Source: Fibrobacter succinogenes
GTDB taxonomy: Bacteria; Fibrobacterota; Fibrobacteria; Fibrobacterales; Fibrobacteraceae
Assembly (NCBI GenBank): GCA_902771595.1
Contig: CACXXH010000022.1
Location: 1-53,984 of the forward strand
Direction of reading: 5' to 3'
Length of the DNA stretch: 53,984 nucleotides
The translations under genes were made by a program, and so were the position numbers. The notes under the pieces were generated by a model, which did no database searches, was not told the origin of the DNA, and saw only the letters and a list, made by a program, of their open reading frames with translations. Positions 41,968 through 50,680 of this stretch are shown in pieces (positions within the stretch are counted from its first letter, which is position 1; each line of letters begins with the position of its first letter).

Positions 41968-42004
41968 CCTGCCCGCAAACAAGCTTGAAATTGCGGGTCT
42001 TTTT
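41968..42004. repeat. 37-bp direct repeat, right copy (flanks ORF6N gene)
   Basis: Here the arms are complete: CCCGCAA pairs with TTGCGGG and a T-run follows on the plus strand, so this copy can also act as a terminator on that strand. On the minus strand it lies in the leader of the ORF6N gene. Confidence 0.75.
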
Positions 42005-42406
42005 TGCTCACGTGCAAAATATACATTCCTTGGCTGTCATATTATGACAATCGACGAAAATTGTGAAAAAATGGCGTTTTTGAGGTGAATCGACCCCCGC
42101 AGACGGTCAAAATCGGCATTTTGGCGCTTTTCTATGGCCTCGCGGTTGCGACGACACCTTTTGACAGCGGAATCTAAAATCAGTTGTCAAGTTTTCCTTG
42201 ACAACTACTTTTTGTATAGAGGGGGAAGACTCCCCCTGGCTCCAGCCCCGGCCGAGGTCCCTGAGCCTGCCGAAGGGCCGCGGCCCCCCACTGCGGGCTC
42301 AGACGCCGCCCCGCGACGCCCGATTTATTACCAAAATGTCCTATTTGGCACGAAAAAAATGAGAGTGTCATCAATTGTCATTTGGAGAATATATATTGTA
42401 GAAGAG
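42005..42406 (+). promoter_or_regulatory. Intergenic region before the JetABCD-like operon
   Basis: There is no convincing gene between the ORF6N start and jetA. Contents: a perfect 10-bp hairpin AGTTGTCAAG/CTTGACAACT (42182-42206) followed by a short T-run; GGGGGA/TCCCCC (42221-42236); a dispersed repeat CTGAGCCTGCCGAAGG (42261-42276); a GC-rich stretch to about 42330; then AT-rich sequence with TATATTGT (42392) as a possible -7 box. The base composition changes sharply at about 42330, where the AT-rich operon begins. Confidence 0.5.
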
Positions 42407-43648
42407 ATGGCAACTCCAAAAGCGATTGTACAAACTCTGAATGAGTATTTTGACTTAATAGAAAGACTTGCTTTGAAAAGCAGGTCTTCAAATGCTCTAT
42501 ATGAGCAGATGATTTTTGATGAAGCCATAGCCTATTTCCAACAGAATAAGGAAGATGCCCTAAGAGCCTTTAGAGTGTTGGTCAAAAACGGAATCTTGCG
42601 TCCTATTGACCAAGATGGGGCGTATATAATACAAAAATACACAAAGGATTATGTTCTAAATCTTGTTAAGGAACAAAAACTCGGCCTTGCAGAAATAGTT
42701 AAGGTTGAAGCAGAACGTGCTGGACGACTAAGTGATGACGTTCAAAAGGCTCTTGAAAAGGGTGATTTGGCTCTTGTTCAAAGTAAAGCATCAATGATTA
42801 TTGATTTGATAGATGAGATTCAAAATCACTTGGAGTCGGATAGGAACGCTATCAAAAACATAATTGAACGGGCGAAGATTATGCCTCCTGATACGCCGTT
42901 GAATCTTCGTTATGGAGAAGTTTCGGACTGCTTTGAACAATACGTAGAACCAATGCGTCAATTTCTAGGAAACGATGCCACTGGGTTCCTCAATCTGACT
43001 TTGACCATAGAAAAACAGTTAGCCAGAGGGATGGATCTATGCAATGTCCAAGCAGGATCTTTGTCTTCTTGGTCAAGAACGATGAAAGGGGCTCAAAGCC
43101 AAATACGTATGCTGCGAACGCAAATCAGAGAAAATTTGGCGTTGTTCCAAAATGAATTGGCTCCTCTTCGTAATAGGGTGACAAAAAATAATAGGATATC
43201 CTGTTCCGTGGTTGCTCTTTTGGCAAAAGTCAGGAAAAAAGGGTTAAGGAAAAGTCTAAATGTGAAGACTCTCAAATTAGGTGGAAGCCAAAGAGATGTT
43301 CGGTTTTCGCTAAGCCCTTCGGTTAAGGAGTTCTCGGCAAAAGTTTTGCAATATACTCCGGCTAAGTTTAGTTTTCCAGAGGAATTGGTTTCGAATAATG
43401 ACGATTTGATGTTACTACGAATAGATGATGTTGTCGAAAATTTAAAATTGTGCAAAAGACGGATTCCTTTGATGGAATGGCTTAAGGAAAACTATCCCGA
43501 GCAAAGTGATAGAACATTGTTATCTGTTTACCAACAAATCTTGCAGCGCGAACCGAATAGATTGCGTCAATCGGATTCTTGCGAATCAACGAATTTAAAG
43601 AATTATAGAATTACATACTATCCACATATTTTGGAGAATGCTGTATGA
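42407..43648 (+). CDS. jetA: Wadjet JetA-like protein (MksF/MukF-like kleisin subunit)
   Basis: 413 residues from ATG 42407, preceded by a GAAGAG ribosome site. The protein is mostly alpha-helical; residues 1-90 look like a winged-helix region (LYEQMIFDEAIAYFQQNKED, AFRVLVKNGILRPID). A long helical middle follows, and near the end a region (RRIPLMEWLKENYPEQSDRT) that could contact the SMC protein. I name it by position and size: it is first in a four-gene overlapping operon with a MukE-sized protein, an SMC-like ATPase and a Toprim protein, the order of Wadjet/MksFEBG. Base composition is much more AT-rich than the flanking genes. An in-frame ATG at 42360 is the alternative start. The family call is inference. 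Confidence 0.65.
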   Translation: MATPKAIVQTLNEYFDLIERLALKSRSSNALYEQMIFDEAIAYFQQNKEDALRAFRVLVKNGILRPIDQDGAYIIQKYTKDYVLNLVKEQKLGLAEIVKVEAERAGRLSDDVQKALEKGDLALVQSKASMIIDLIDEIQNHLESDRNAIKNIIERAKIMPPDTPLNLRYGEVSDCFEQYVEPMRQFLGNDATGFLNLTLTIEKQLARGMDLCNVQAGSLSSWSRTMKGAQSQIRMLRTQIRENLALFQNELAPLRNRVTKNNRISCSVVALLAKVRKKGLRKSLNVKTLKLGGSQRDVRFSLSPSVKEFSAKVLQYTPAKFSFPEELVSNNDDLMLLRIDDVVENLKLCKRRIPLMEWLKENYPEQSDRTLLSVYQQILQREPNRLRQSDSCESTNLKNYRITYYPHILENAV

Positions 43649-44238
43649 GTTTATCAAAAGATCTCGAAAATCTGAAGTATGTCAAAGATGTTTTTAGTCA
43701 GCTTGCTGCTGGACGCCATATTGATGCTTCTGCTGATGCTGAATGGTGGAATGCTTTGCAAGGTGAATATAAAGACGATTATGCGATACTTTTTAAACAT
43801 TTAGGAAAGAAATTAGAAATTGATCCGAGGGGCTTTGCATATTTTAATTTTGATGAAGATGCTAACCAAAAAGCAGCACAACAGGTTGCTTTGTTGTTCC
43901 TGTTAATTCTGGATAAAAAATACGCTGACGGTGCTGATTTGCTTCGGTTTACAAGTTGGAATTTGGACCCTGTGTTCTTTGCAGAACTGCGAGAGAAAAA
44001 TAAAGAATTGCTCGTGCAAGAAAAATTGGATTCTGATGAGGCATGGAATAGAGTTGTTCATAAGGCAGAAACTCTAGGTTTTATTAATAAAGATGATTCT
44101 TGCTATACAATGATGTTGCCCTGCTGGCGATTTATAGACTTGTATCAGGAATTGTCTGATGGTGAAGCCGAAGATACTGCTGTAGATAATGATGCTAACG
44201 AAGATTCTGAAGATTTTGTTGAAGAGGATTATGTATGA
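43645..44238 (+). CDS. jetB: Wadjet JetB-like protein (MksE-like subunit)
   Basis: 197 residues, starting with ATGA overlapping the jetA stop and ending in ATGA overlapping jetC. Helical, with a likely winged-helix region (VALLFLLILDKKYADGADLL; AWNRVVHKAETLGFINKDDS; YTMMLPCWRFIDLYQELSDG) and an acidic tail (ANEDSEDFVEEDYV). JetB/MksE proteins of about 200 residues bind the kleisin and DNA. It is named from size, operon place and build, not from a strong motif. Confidence 0.65.
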   Translation: MSLSKDLENLKYVKDVFSQLAAGRHIDASADAEWWNALQGEYKDDYAILFKHLGKKLEIDPRGFAYFNFDEDANQKAAQQVALLFLLILDKKYADGADLLRFTSWNLDPVFFAELREKNKELLVQEKLDSDEAWNRVVHKAETLGFINKDDSCYTMMLPCWRFIDLYQELSDGEAEDTAVDNDANEDSEDFVEEDYV

Positions 44239-47018
44239 AAAATGAATATGGCCTGCGAAAGTTAGTTTTGATAAACAGTGCCAACTACGAAATTGCCGAG
44301 GTTCCTCTTGACGATGCCGTTTCTATTGTCGGTCCGAATAATTCTGGAAAGACAAGCTTGATTAACGCTCTTCAGTTTTTGCTTATTAGCGATAAACAGC
44401 AAATGGTTTTTGGTGCCCATGACAGGAATTCTTCGCTGAAATTTTATTTTCCGTATCCTAGTTCATATATATTACTTGAAATGCAACTGAAAAGCGGCGT
44501 TGTTGTTGTTGGTTGCGTTGGCAAAGGTTTTTCTAACGAGTATCAGTATTTTAGCTATGAAGGCTCTCTTCACATAGAAGATTATAAAGATGAAGATGGC
44601 AGTATTATTGAAGAGGCTTTCCTGAAAGAAAAAATGCGGGAAAAGGGAATTTCAATTAACAAGTATCCTCGTTCAACAGAATTCTTTAATAACCTTTATG
44701 GTAAGACAGGTTTAGCGTCATCGGATTTAGACATTCAATTGTTTTCTGTAGCGGCTTCGCTTAGGGAGGTTTTTCAAAAAGTTCTGATAAAAACACTTCA
44801 TCTTGATAAACTTGATTCTGCGGACATTAAGAGATTTCTTCTTCAAATTAATGCTGTTAATTATTCCAAGGAAGCCTTGTCTAGAGGTTTTGATTTCAAG
44901 CGGGAGTGGAATGAAGCGTTCCAATCTGTGGATGAAGATGAACTTCAGTATCAGAAATGTAAAGAATCATTGTCTTCAATAAACGAACTAGAACGAAAAT
45001 ATAATCGACTTCGTGAACTTCGCGGTAAAATTGGGACGATGCGTTCTTTGATAAATGAAGGTTTGAGTCGGTGGGAAGAATATAAAAATAGCGAAGACGA
45101 ACGTTTGAAAACTGAATTGGCTAGTATTCAAGCTGAGGTAACGGAATACGGGAAAAAACATGATGAAATAATCTTGAATAATGAAGAAATCAATCGTAAA
45201 TTAGGCGATATAGAATCAAAAAATAATAGATATGAGGCTTTGAAAAGCCAGTATATTCTCGATGTTGATGAGAAAGTGCTGAGGCGAAATCTGGACTCTT
45301 TGAATAATCAGGTCGCAGCGAAACAGACGTTGTTGAATACAACTCAAAAAGATAATAGCAGGTTCATTAGTAGACGAATAAAAGAGTTGGAAGCCGAAAT
45401 AGGCCAGAATACTAAGAAACTAGAAACTGGTGAAAAAATATTCATACGACAGATACAATCTATACTTAATTCTGAAGAATTGGACATTCTTTATAATCTT
45501 GTCAACCAGAGAATACTTTCTTTTAGTGTAGACGAACTAGGAGATATTCGTTCATTTGCTGAAATGTATAAAGCATGGCTTAATGGTCAAGGTGATGTTT
45601 TAGAATTAAATGGACTGACGCTAAATAGGCGAGAAATTTTAACGATGGGGCATTATGAGGAAAAATCTTCTGAGGAAATTCAAGAAGAGATTATTTCAAG
45701 TAAGGCTGAGTTAGAGAAGTATAAAGAACGCCAAAGAGCTATTGAAGATCGCGAGAACGTTGAGAATGAGTTGAGAGAATTGGTCAATAGGCGAGACTTG
45801 GCGCAAAAAGAGTTGAATGATTATAATGAGTTTGTTGAATTGCGCTTGTCGGAAGCTGAACGTAATGATGAAAGAGTAAAGCTTTCTGAATCGTTTCAAG
45901 AGAATTTGAACATCTTGAAAAAAAATGATGAAGAAAAAGGAAAACGCCAGTCTAAAGAACGCGAAATAGCCGGCAAGATAAGTGATTTGAATAAAAGAAA
46001 TGACGATATTTCTTTATGGAGAAATAAACGTCGAGATTTAGAGAATTACGCAGAAGTTCTGGAATTGGCGTATCTGCCATATATTTATGACGGTAATGTG
46101 ATGGAAGAACTTCCTGAATTGCTGAAAAATCAGGTGGAAGACTGTAACGAGCTAGATTCTGTTTCGTCAAGTAAAAACCGAATTTTAAGAGATCTTGAAC
46201 ATAGGGGATTTACCAAATTTATTGGTATAGAGCAAGAAGATGAAATGACTGAACGCATTCTTGATTACGCTCATACATTGCCAAAAGAAGAGGCTGCCAT
46301 ACGGCATAATCGCCATGTGGCAATTACGCGAGTTGGAAATGTTCTCGTTGAATTAGTCAATCAGTATGCAACTTTTGAAAATGATTTGGCCAAGTTTAAT
46401 GTGTTGATTACTAAAAGACGTATTTCTGACTTGAAAAAACTTTCTATTGAGATAAATCCGCGAGATATTCTTGATGCTGTCAAAATAATAGCAAGGCATA
46501 ACACTGATTCTGCCGATTCAATGGGATTGTTTAGCTCCGATGCAAAAGAAGAATTTGCGGGAAATTCTGAAGTTTACAAGGCTAAAGAAAAATTGTTCCG
46601 ATTCTGTGATAATAACGATAAACTCAGACTTGAGAATCTGTTTGATTTATCTATCAAGGTGCAGAAAGAAGGTGAGTTAGAACAGAATCCTAGCGACTTA
46701 AATGCAATTGGCTCCAATGGAACCGTTCTTATGGCGAAACTTATTTTTGGCTTGGCGTTACTTCATTGGATGACGGATAAAAAGAATGCGACGACATCAA
46801 TATGTTATCTTGATGAAGCTGCTAGCATTGATGATGAAAACCAGAAAAAGTTGATAGCGGCGGCTCGTGAATTTGGTTTTGTTTTGCTTTTCGCTTCCCC
46901 GACTGTACAAACAACTGTTCGTTATTGCATTCGTATTGAAAAGAGAAACAACAGAAATGTTGTCACAGACAAACAGCGAATAACGCTGGATCCTATTGAG
47001 GTACGTGATGAGGAATAA
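44235..47018 (+). CDS. jetC: Wadjet JetC-like SMC-family ATPase (MksB-like)
   Basis: 927 residues. The N-terminal ATP-binding head has Walker A GPNNSGKT (residues 33-40). A long coiled coil spans about 230-700 (e.g. ELERKYNRLRELRGKIGTM, SELEKYKERQRAIEDREN type stretches). The C-terminal head shows a signature-like GSNGTVLMAKLIFGLALLHW and Walker B SICYLDEAASIDDENQKKL (around residue 855), then LLFASPTVQTTVRYCIRI. This is the SMC/MukB layout, but it is shorter than the usual JetC of about 1100 residues. It would form the motor that extrudes plasmid DNA with JetA and JetB. It overlaps the jetD start. Confidence 0.75.
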   Translation: MKNEYGLRKLVLINSANYEIAEVPLDDAVSIVGPNNSGKTSLINALQFLLISDKQQMVFGAHDRNSSLKFYFPYPSSYILLEMQLKSGVVVVGCVGKGFSNEYQYFSYEGSLHIEDYKDEDGSIIEEAFLKEKMREKGISINKYPRSTEFFNNLYGKTGLASSDLDIQLFSVAASLREVFQKVLIKTLHLDKLDSADIKRFLLQINAVNYSKEALSRGFDFKREWNEAFQSVDEDELQYQKCKESLSSINELERKYNRLRELRGKIGTMRSLINEGLSRWEEYKNSEDERLKTELASIQAEVTEYGKKHDEIILNNEEINRKLGDIESKNNRYEALKSQYILDVDEKVLRRNLDSLNNQVAAKQTLLNTTQKDNSRFISRRIKELEAEIGQNTKKLETGEKIFIRQIQSILNSEELDILYNLVNQRILSFSVDELGDIRSFAEMYKAWLNGQGDVLELNGLTLNRREILTMGHYEEKSSEEIQEEIISSKAELEKYKERQRAIEDRENVENELRELVNRRDLAQKELNDYNEFVELRLSEAERNDERVKLSESFQENLNILKKNDEEKGKRQSKEREIAGKISDLNKRNDDISLWRNKRRDLENYAEVLELAYLPYIYDGNVMEELPELLKNQVEDCNELDSVSSSKNRILRDLEHRGFTKFIGIEQEDEMTERILDYAHTLPKEEAAIRHNRHVAITRVGNVLVELVNQYATFENDLAKFNVLITKRRISDLKKLSIEINPRDILDAVKIIARHNTDSADSMGLFSSDAKEEFAGNSEVYKAKEKLFRFCDNNDKLRLENLFDLSIKVQKEGELEQNPSDLNAIGSNGTVLMAKLIFGLALLHWMTDKKNATTSICYLDEAASIDDENQKKLIAAAREFGFVLLFASPTVQTTVRYCIRIEKRNNRNVVTDKQRITLDPIEVRDEE

Positions 47019-47859
47019 TGTTTGGGTTGACATTTTGAGAAAAATCTATTCTGAAAGGGAAATTCCTTTTTCGTCTGTGGCCCAGTCTTTGCGAAAAGAA
47101 TTAGAGGTTTGGTCAGAACGAAAGGGGTGTATTTCTGTTCAAAAAGTTGGTAAGGGAAAGATTTTTAAGGTTGTTGACGAAAAAAGCCTTGAATGGGAAA
47201 TAAATCGTCTTGCTCCTAAAAATGATTTAGAAAACCTTCCTGCTCGCGTTCAAAACCTTGCAAAAAATAGTAATACAAAAGCAGGACAGACTTCACTTGA
47301 TTTTTCCTATTTCCTTTGCAAGGCTGTAGGAGGTGATGTATTTGTTGATGGGGTAGATGTTTCGGAAATCACAAAATCCCTTGGATGTTTTGCCTTGCCG
47401 GTGGGAGATGACTCTAAAGGGATTAAATGCAACGGGTCTTTGCTGCTCGTTGAAAATCAGCAATTGCTTGATGATTTAAGATGGGTCCCTGCAGATTTCA
47501 AGGGTATAATTCTTTATTATGCGGGAAATTTGTCTGCTCGATTACGTGCGTGGCTGAAGAAGTGCTCTTTTGTAAGTGTAATTCTTTTCCCTGATTATGA
47601 TGCTGTTGGAATAAACAATTATGCGAATCTTGTAGAAATGTTGCCTGACGCTCGATGGTATTGGATAGATGATTGGAAAAATAAGTTGATTGAACATGGT
47701 TGTGGTGAACTTAGAAAGAAAGGAAATCAAGATACTCTATTTGAAAATTTATGGAGTCGTTTCAAGGAAAAAGGATTTCCTGATGAAAAACTGGAAAGCC
47801 TAATGACAGAAATTCGAAGACAAGGAAAAATGCTGGAGCAAGAAGTTGTATTGATTTAG
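47008..47859 (+). CDS. jetD: Wadjet JetD-like Toprim protein (nuclease subunit)
   Basis: 283 residues; JetD is usually near 400. The N-terminal part looks like a winged helix (IYSEREIPFSSVAQSLRKEL). The C-terminal part has Toprim-like strands: LLLVENQQLL (Glu149), IILYYAGNLSAR, and VILFPDYDAVGINNYANL (Asp196, Asp198, a DxDxxG motif). JetD cuts circular plasmid DNA in Wadjet, with Mg or Mn bound by these acidic residues. The ATG at 47008 overlaps jetC by eleven bases; an upstream in-frame TTG is less likely. It ends the operon. Confidence 0.7.
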   Translation: MRNNVWVDILRKIYSEREIPFSSVAQSLRKELEVWSERKGCISVQKVGKGKIFKVVDEKSLEWEINRLAPKNDLENLPARVQNLAKNSNTKAGQTSLDFSYFLCKAVGGDVFVDGVDVSEITKSLGCFALPVGDDSKGIKCNGSLLLVENQQLLDDLRWVPADFKGIILYYAGNLSARLRAWLKKCSFVSVILFPDYDAVGINNYANLVEMLPDARWYWIDDWKNKLIEHGCGELRKKGNQDTLFENLWSRFKEKGFPDEKLESLMTEIRRQGKMLEQEVVLI

Positions 47860-48191
47860 CTTTTCCTTGTTCTATATTTGTTTTTCTGCGTTAGGGATAG
47901 TTACACGCTAGTGCCGAGACTCGCATGGCGAGGCTCGGTGAGCCTTGCAGGGCAAGGCGAGTATAGCCCGACCCGGCGACCTTCAAAACAACTGGGGTCT
48001 GGCTCCTTCGACTTCGCCCTATGGGCTTCGCTCAGGATGACACATGCGAGCCGGGGAACGCCCAACTATTGTTTTCTTGAAAAAGAAGGGTGTTTTTTCG
48101 CTCCAAATGGGCGAAAAATGGCCAATTTGCGCACCCTTGGCCTTTTGTAAACTTTTTTCTATATTTGGCCCCAAAAAATCAAGGAGCCAAG
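47860..48191. other. Intergenic region with hairpins and dispersed repeat
   Basis: No gene supported. It contains a TATATTTG at 47871, nested hairpin arms (CCGAG...CTCGG; CCTTGCaggGCAAGG near 47943-47957), and a repeat CCTTCGACTTCGCCC ... GCTTCGCTCAGGATGACA (about 48006-48042) of the type scattered in many genomes. From about 48150 the sequence TCTATATTTGG is the likely promoter for the malic enzyme gene, followed by the AAGGAG ribosome site. Confidence 0.5.
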
Positions 48192-50516
48192 ATGAGTAAG
48201 GATTTGAAGGAAAAAGCCCTCGAATACCACGCCATGGGCAAACCCGGCAAAATCGAAATCGTGCCGACCAAGCCGCACAGCACACAGACGGACTTGGGAC
48301 TCGCTTACACTCCGGGCGTCGCCGCCCCCTGCTTGGAAATCGAGAAGGACAACAATCTCGCTTACGAATACACGGGCAAGGGAAACCTGGTCGCGGTGAT
48401 CAGTAACGGTACCGCGGTGCTCGGCCTCGGTGACATCGGCGCGCTCGCTGGCAAGCCGGTGATGGAAGGCAAGGCGCTCCTGTTCAAGATTTACGCCGGC
48501 ATCGACGTGTTCGACATCGAAATCAACGAGAAGGATCCGAAGAAGTTCATCGAGATCGTGAAGGGTATCGCCCCGACGTTCGGCGGTATCAACCTCGAAG
48601 ATATCAAGGCTCCGGAATGCTTCGAAATCGAAGACACGCTGAAGGCCGAACTCGACATCCCCGTGATGCACGACGACCAGCATGGTACGGCCATCATCTC
48701 TTCTGCGGGCTTGCTCAACGCCATCGAAGTGGCGGGCAAGAGCATCCGTGACGTGAAGATGGTGGTGAATGGTGCGGGTGCTGCCGCTTGCGCCTGCACG
48801 CGACTCTACCTGTCGTTGGGTCTCAAGAAGGAAAACTTGGTGATGTGCGACAGCAAGGGCGTGATTCGCAAGGACCGCAAGGGCCTTACCGAGGCGAAGG
48901 CCTTCTTTGCGACCGACCGCACCGATATCGAGACGCTCGAAGACGCCATGAAGGGCGCCGACGTGTTCGTGGGACTTTCGAAGGGCAACATCCTTACTCG
49001 CGAAATGGTCCGCAGCATGGCCGACCAGCCGATCGTCTTCGCGCTCGCGAACCCGACTCCCGAAATCAGCTACGAAGAGGCCATGGCGAGCCGCGGCGAC
49101 TTGATTTTTGCGACGGGCCGCAGCGACTACCCGAACCAGGTGAACAACGTCATCGGTTTCCCCTACATTTTCCGTGGCGCCCTCGACGTGCGCGCGACCT
49201 GCATCAACGAACACATGAAGCATGCCGCCGTCCGCGCCATTGCGACGCTCGCCCACAAGCCGGTTCCGGATGTGGTGAATATCGCCTACAACGCCCAGCG
49301 TTTTACGTTCGGCAAGGAATACTTGATTCCGAAGCCGCTTGACCCGCGCCTGCTCACGGAAGTCTCCATCGCTGTGGCGAAGGCCGCTATCGAAAGTGGC
49401 GTGGCCCGCAAGCCTATTACCGATTGGGACGCCTACTACGACAAGCTCCGTGACATGATGGGTTACGACAACAAGCTCATCCGTCAGTTCAGCGATACCG
49501 CCCGCAGCAACCCGAAGCGTGTGGTGTTTGCCGAAGGCGGAAACCTCAACATGCTCAAGGCCGCCGTCCAGGCGAAGGTCGAAGGTATTGCGCACCCGAT
49601 TCTGTTGGGCAACGCCGAACGCATCCAGATGATGGCGCAGAAGGAACAGCTCGACCTTACGGGCATCAAGATTGTGAACCCGCGTTCGCCGGAAGAATTC
49701 GAACGCCGCCGCAAGTACGCCGAAATCTATGCCGAAGAGAACGGTCGCAACGGCGTGACCTTCGAAGAGGCCCGCGACGACATGTTCGAACCGAACCATT
49801 ACGGCATGATGATGGTGAAGCTCGGGGATGCCGACGCGCTCATTACCGGCGGTTACTCCAAGTACTCCGAGACCATCGAACTCGCGAAGGAAATCATCGG
49901 CATCCGCGAGGAATACAAGCACTTCGGTGCCATGCACATCCTCAGCACCCGCAAGGGGACGTTCTTCTTGGCCGATACGCTCGTGAACCGCGACCCCGAT
50001 GCCGAAACGCTCGTGGATATCGCGAAGCTTACGCACGACGCCGTGCGCTTCTTCGCTCACGAACCGGTGATGGCGATGCTCAGCTACGCGAACTTCGGTT
50101 CTGACAAGGAATCCGCCCGCGGTACCGCCAACAAGGCCCGCGACGCCGTGAAGATGATTCACGAACAGTTCCCGGACTACGTGCTCGACGGCGAAATGCA
50201 GGTGAACGTGGCGCTCGACAAGGAATTGCGCGACACGAAGTACCCCTTCAACAAGCTCAAGGGCCAGACGGTCAACACGCTCATCTTCCCGTGCCTCTCT
50301 TCTGCGAACACCACTTGCAAGATGCTCCTCGAAATGGGCGTGGGCGAATCCATCGGTCCCGTGCAGATGGGCTTGAACAAGCCGGTGCACTTCACCGACT
50401 CCGACGCCTCCGTGCACGATATCTTCAACCTGACTGTCGCCGCCGTCATCGACGCGATTGTCCAGGAAAAGAAGGACGAAGAGAAGAGCCGCAAGAAGTT
50501 CGACAAGATGTGGTAA
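48192..50516 (+). CDS. maeB: Malic enzyme-phosphotransacetylase fusion (NADP-type, MaeB-like)
   Basis: 774 residues. The N-terminal half is a malic enzyme: [49 protein letters not shown] (NAD(P) site), [16 protein letters not shown]. It converts malate to pyruvate and CO2. The C-terminal half (about 430-774; [39 protein letters not shown]) is a phosphotransacetylase-type domain, usual in MaeB proteins, where it is mostly regulatory. AAGGAG lies six bases before the ATG. It is probably single-gene, between the defence operon and the cellulase. Confidence 0.93.
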   Translation: MSKDLKEKALEYHAMGKPGKIEIVPTKPHSTQTDLGLAYTPGVAAPCLEIEKDNNLAYEYTGKGNLVAVISNGTAVLGLGDIGALAGKPVMEGKALLFKIYAGIDVFDIEINEKDPKKFIEIVKGIAPTFGGINLEDIKAPECFEIEDTLKAELDIPVMHDDQHGTAIISSAGLLNAIEVAGKSIRDVKMVVNGAGAAACACTRLYLSLGLKKENLVMCDSKGVIRKDRKGLTEAKAFFATDRTDIETLEDAMKGADVFVGLSKGNILTREMVRSMADQPIVFALANPTPEISYEEAMASRGDLIFATGRSDYPNQVNNVIGFPYIFRGALDVRATCINEHMKHAAVRAIATLAHKPVPDVVNIAYNAQRFTFGKEYLIPKPLDPRLLTEVSIAVAKAAIESGVARKPITDWDAYYDKLRDMMGYDNKLIRQFSDTARSNPKRVVFAEGGNLNMLKAAVQAKVEGIAHPILLGNAERIQMMAQKEQLDLTGIKIVNPRSPEEFERRRKYAEIYAEENGRNGVTFEEARDDMFEPNHYGMMMVKLGDADALITGGYSKYSETIELAKEIIGIREEYKHFGAMHILSTRKGTFFLADTLVNRDPDAETLVDIAKLTHDAVRFFAHEPVMAMLSYANFGSDKESARGTANKARDAVKMIHEQFPDYVLDGEMQVNVALDKELRDTKYPFNKLKGQTVNTLIFPCLSSANTTCKMLLEMGVGESIGPVQMGLNKPVHFTDSDASVHDIFNLTVAAVIDAIVQEKKDEEKSRKKFDKMW

Positions 50517-50558
50517 GGACTGCGCCTCGCGCGTCCCGCCCCCCAAAATACAGAAAGA

Positions 50559-50678
50559 GCCCGATTGAATCGGGCGTGGTGATTTAAAGAAATATCCCCC
50601 GCGGCGAATGCCGCGGGGGACTTCCACACACCCTTAGGTGTGTTCCCCGGCAGAGACACCTCAGCGGTGCCGGGTATT
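50559..50678. terminator. Convergent terminator zone
   Basis: Four perfect or near-perfect hairpins sit between two converging genes: GCCCGAT/ATCGGGC (50559-50575), TCCCCCGCGGC/GCCGCGGGGGA (50595-50620), CACACC/GGTGTG (50627-50642), and CCCGGC/GCCGGG (50646-50674) followed by TATTTTTT. The last ends plus-strand transcripts; the GC-rich one at 50595 is followed by T-rich sequence on the minus strand. Confidence 0.7.
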
Positions 50679-50680
50679 TT

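Noticed and set aside
42134..42406. Extended N-terminus for the jetA-like gene starting at 42134
   Set aside because: It would translate GC-rich hairpins and a dispersed repeat; the AT-rich gene composition and a ribosome site begin at about 42400.
48159..50627. 822-codon open frame on the minus strand across the malic enzyme gene
   Set aside because: It is the mirror of a GC-rich coding region; the plus strand has clear malic enzyme and phosphotransacetylase motifs and a ribosome site.
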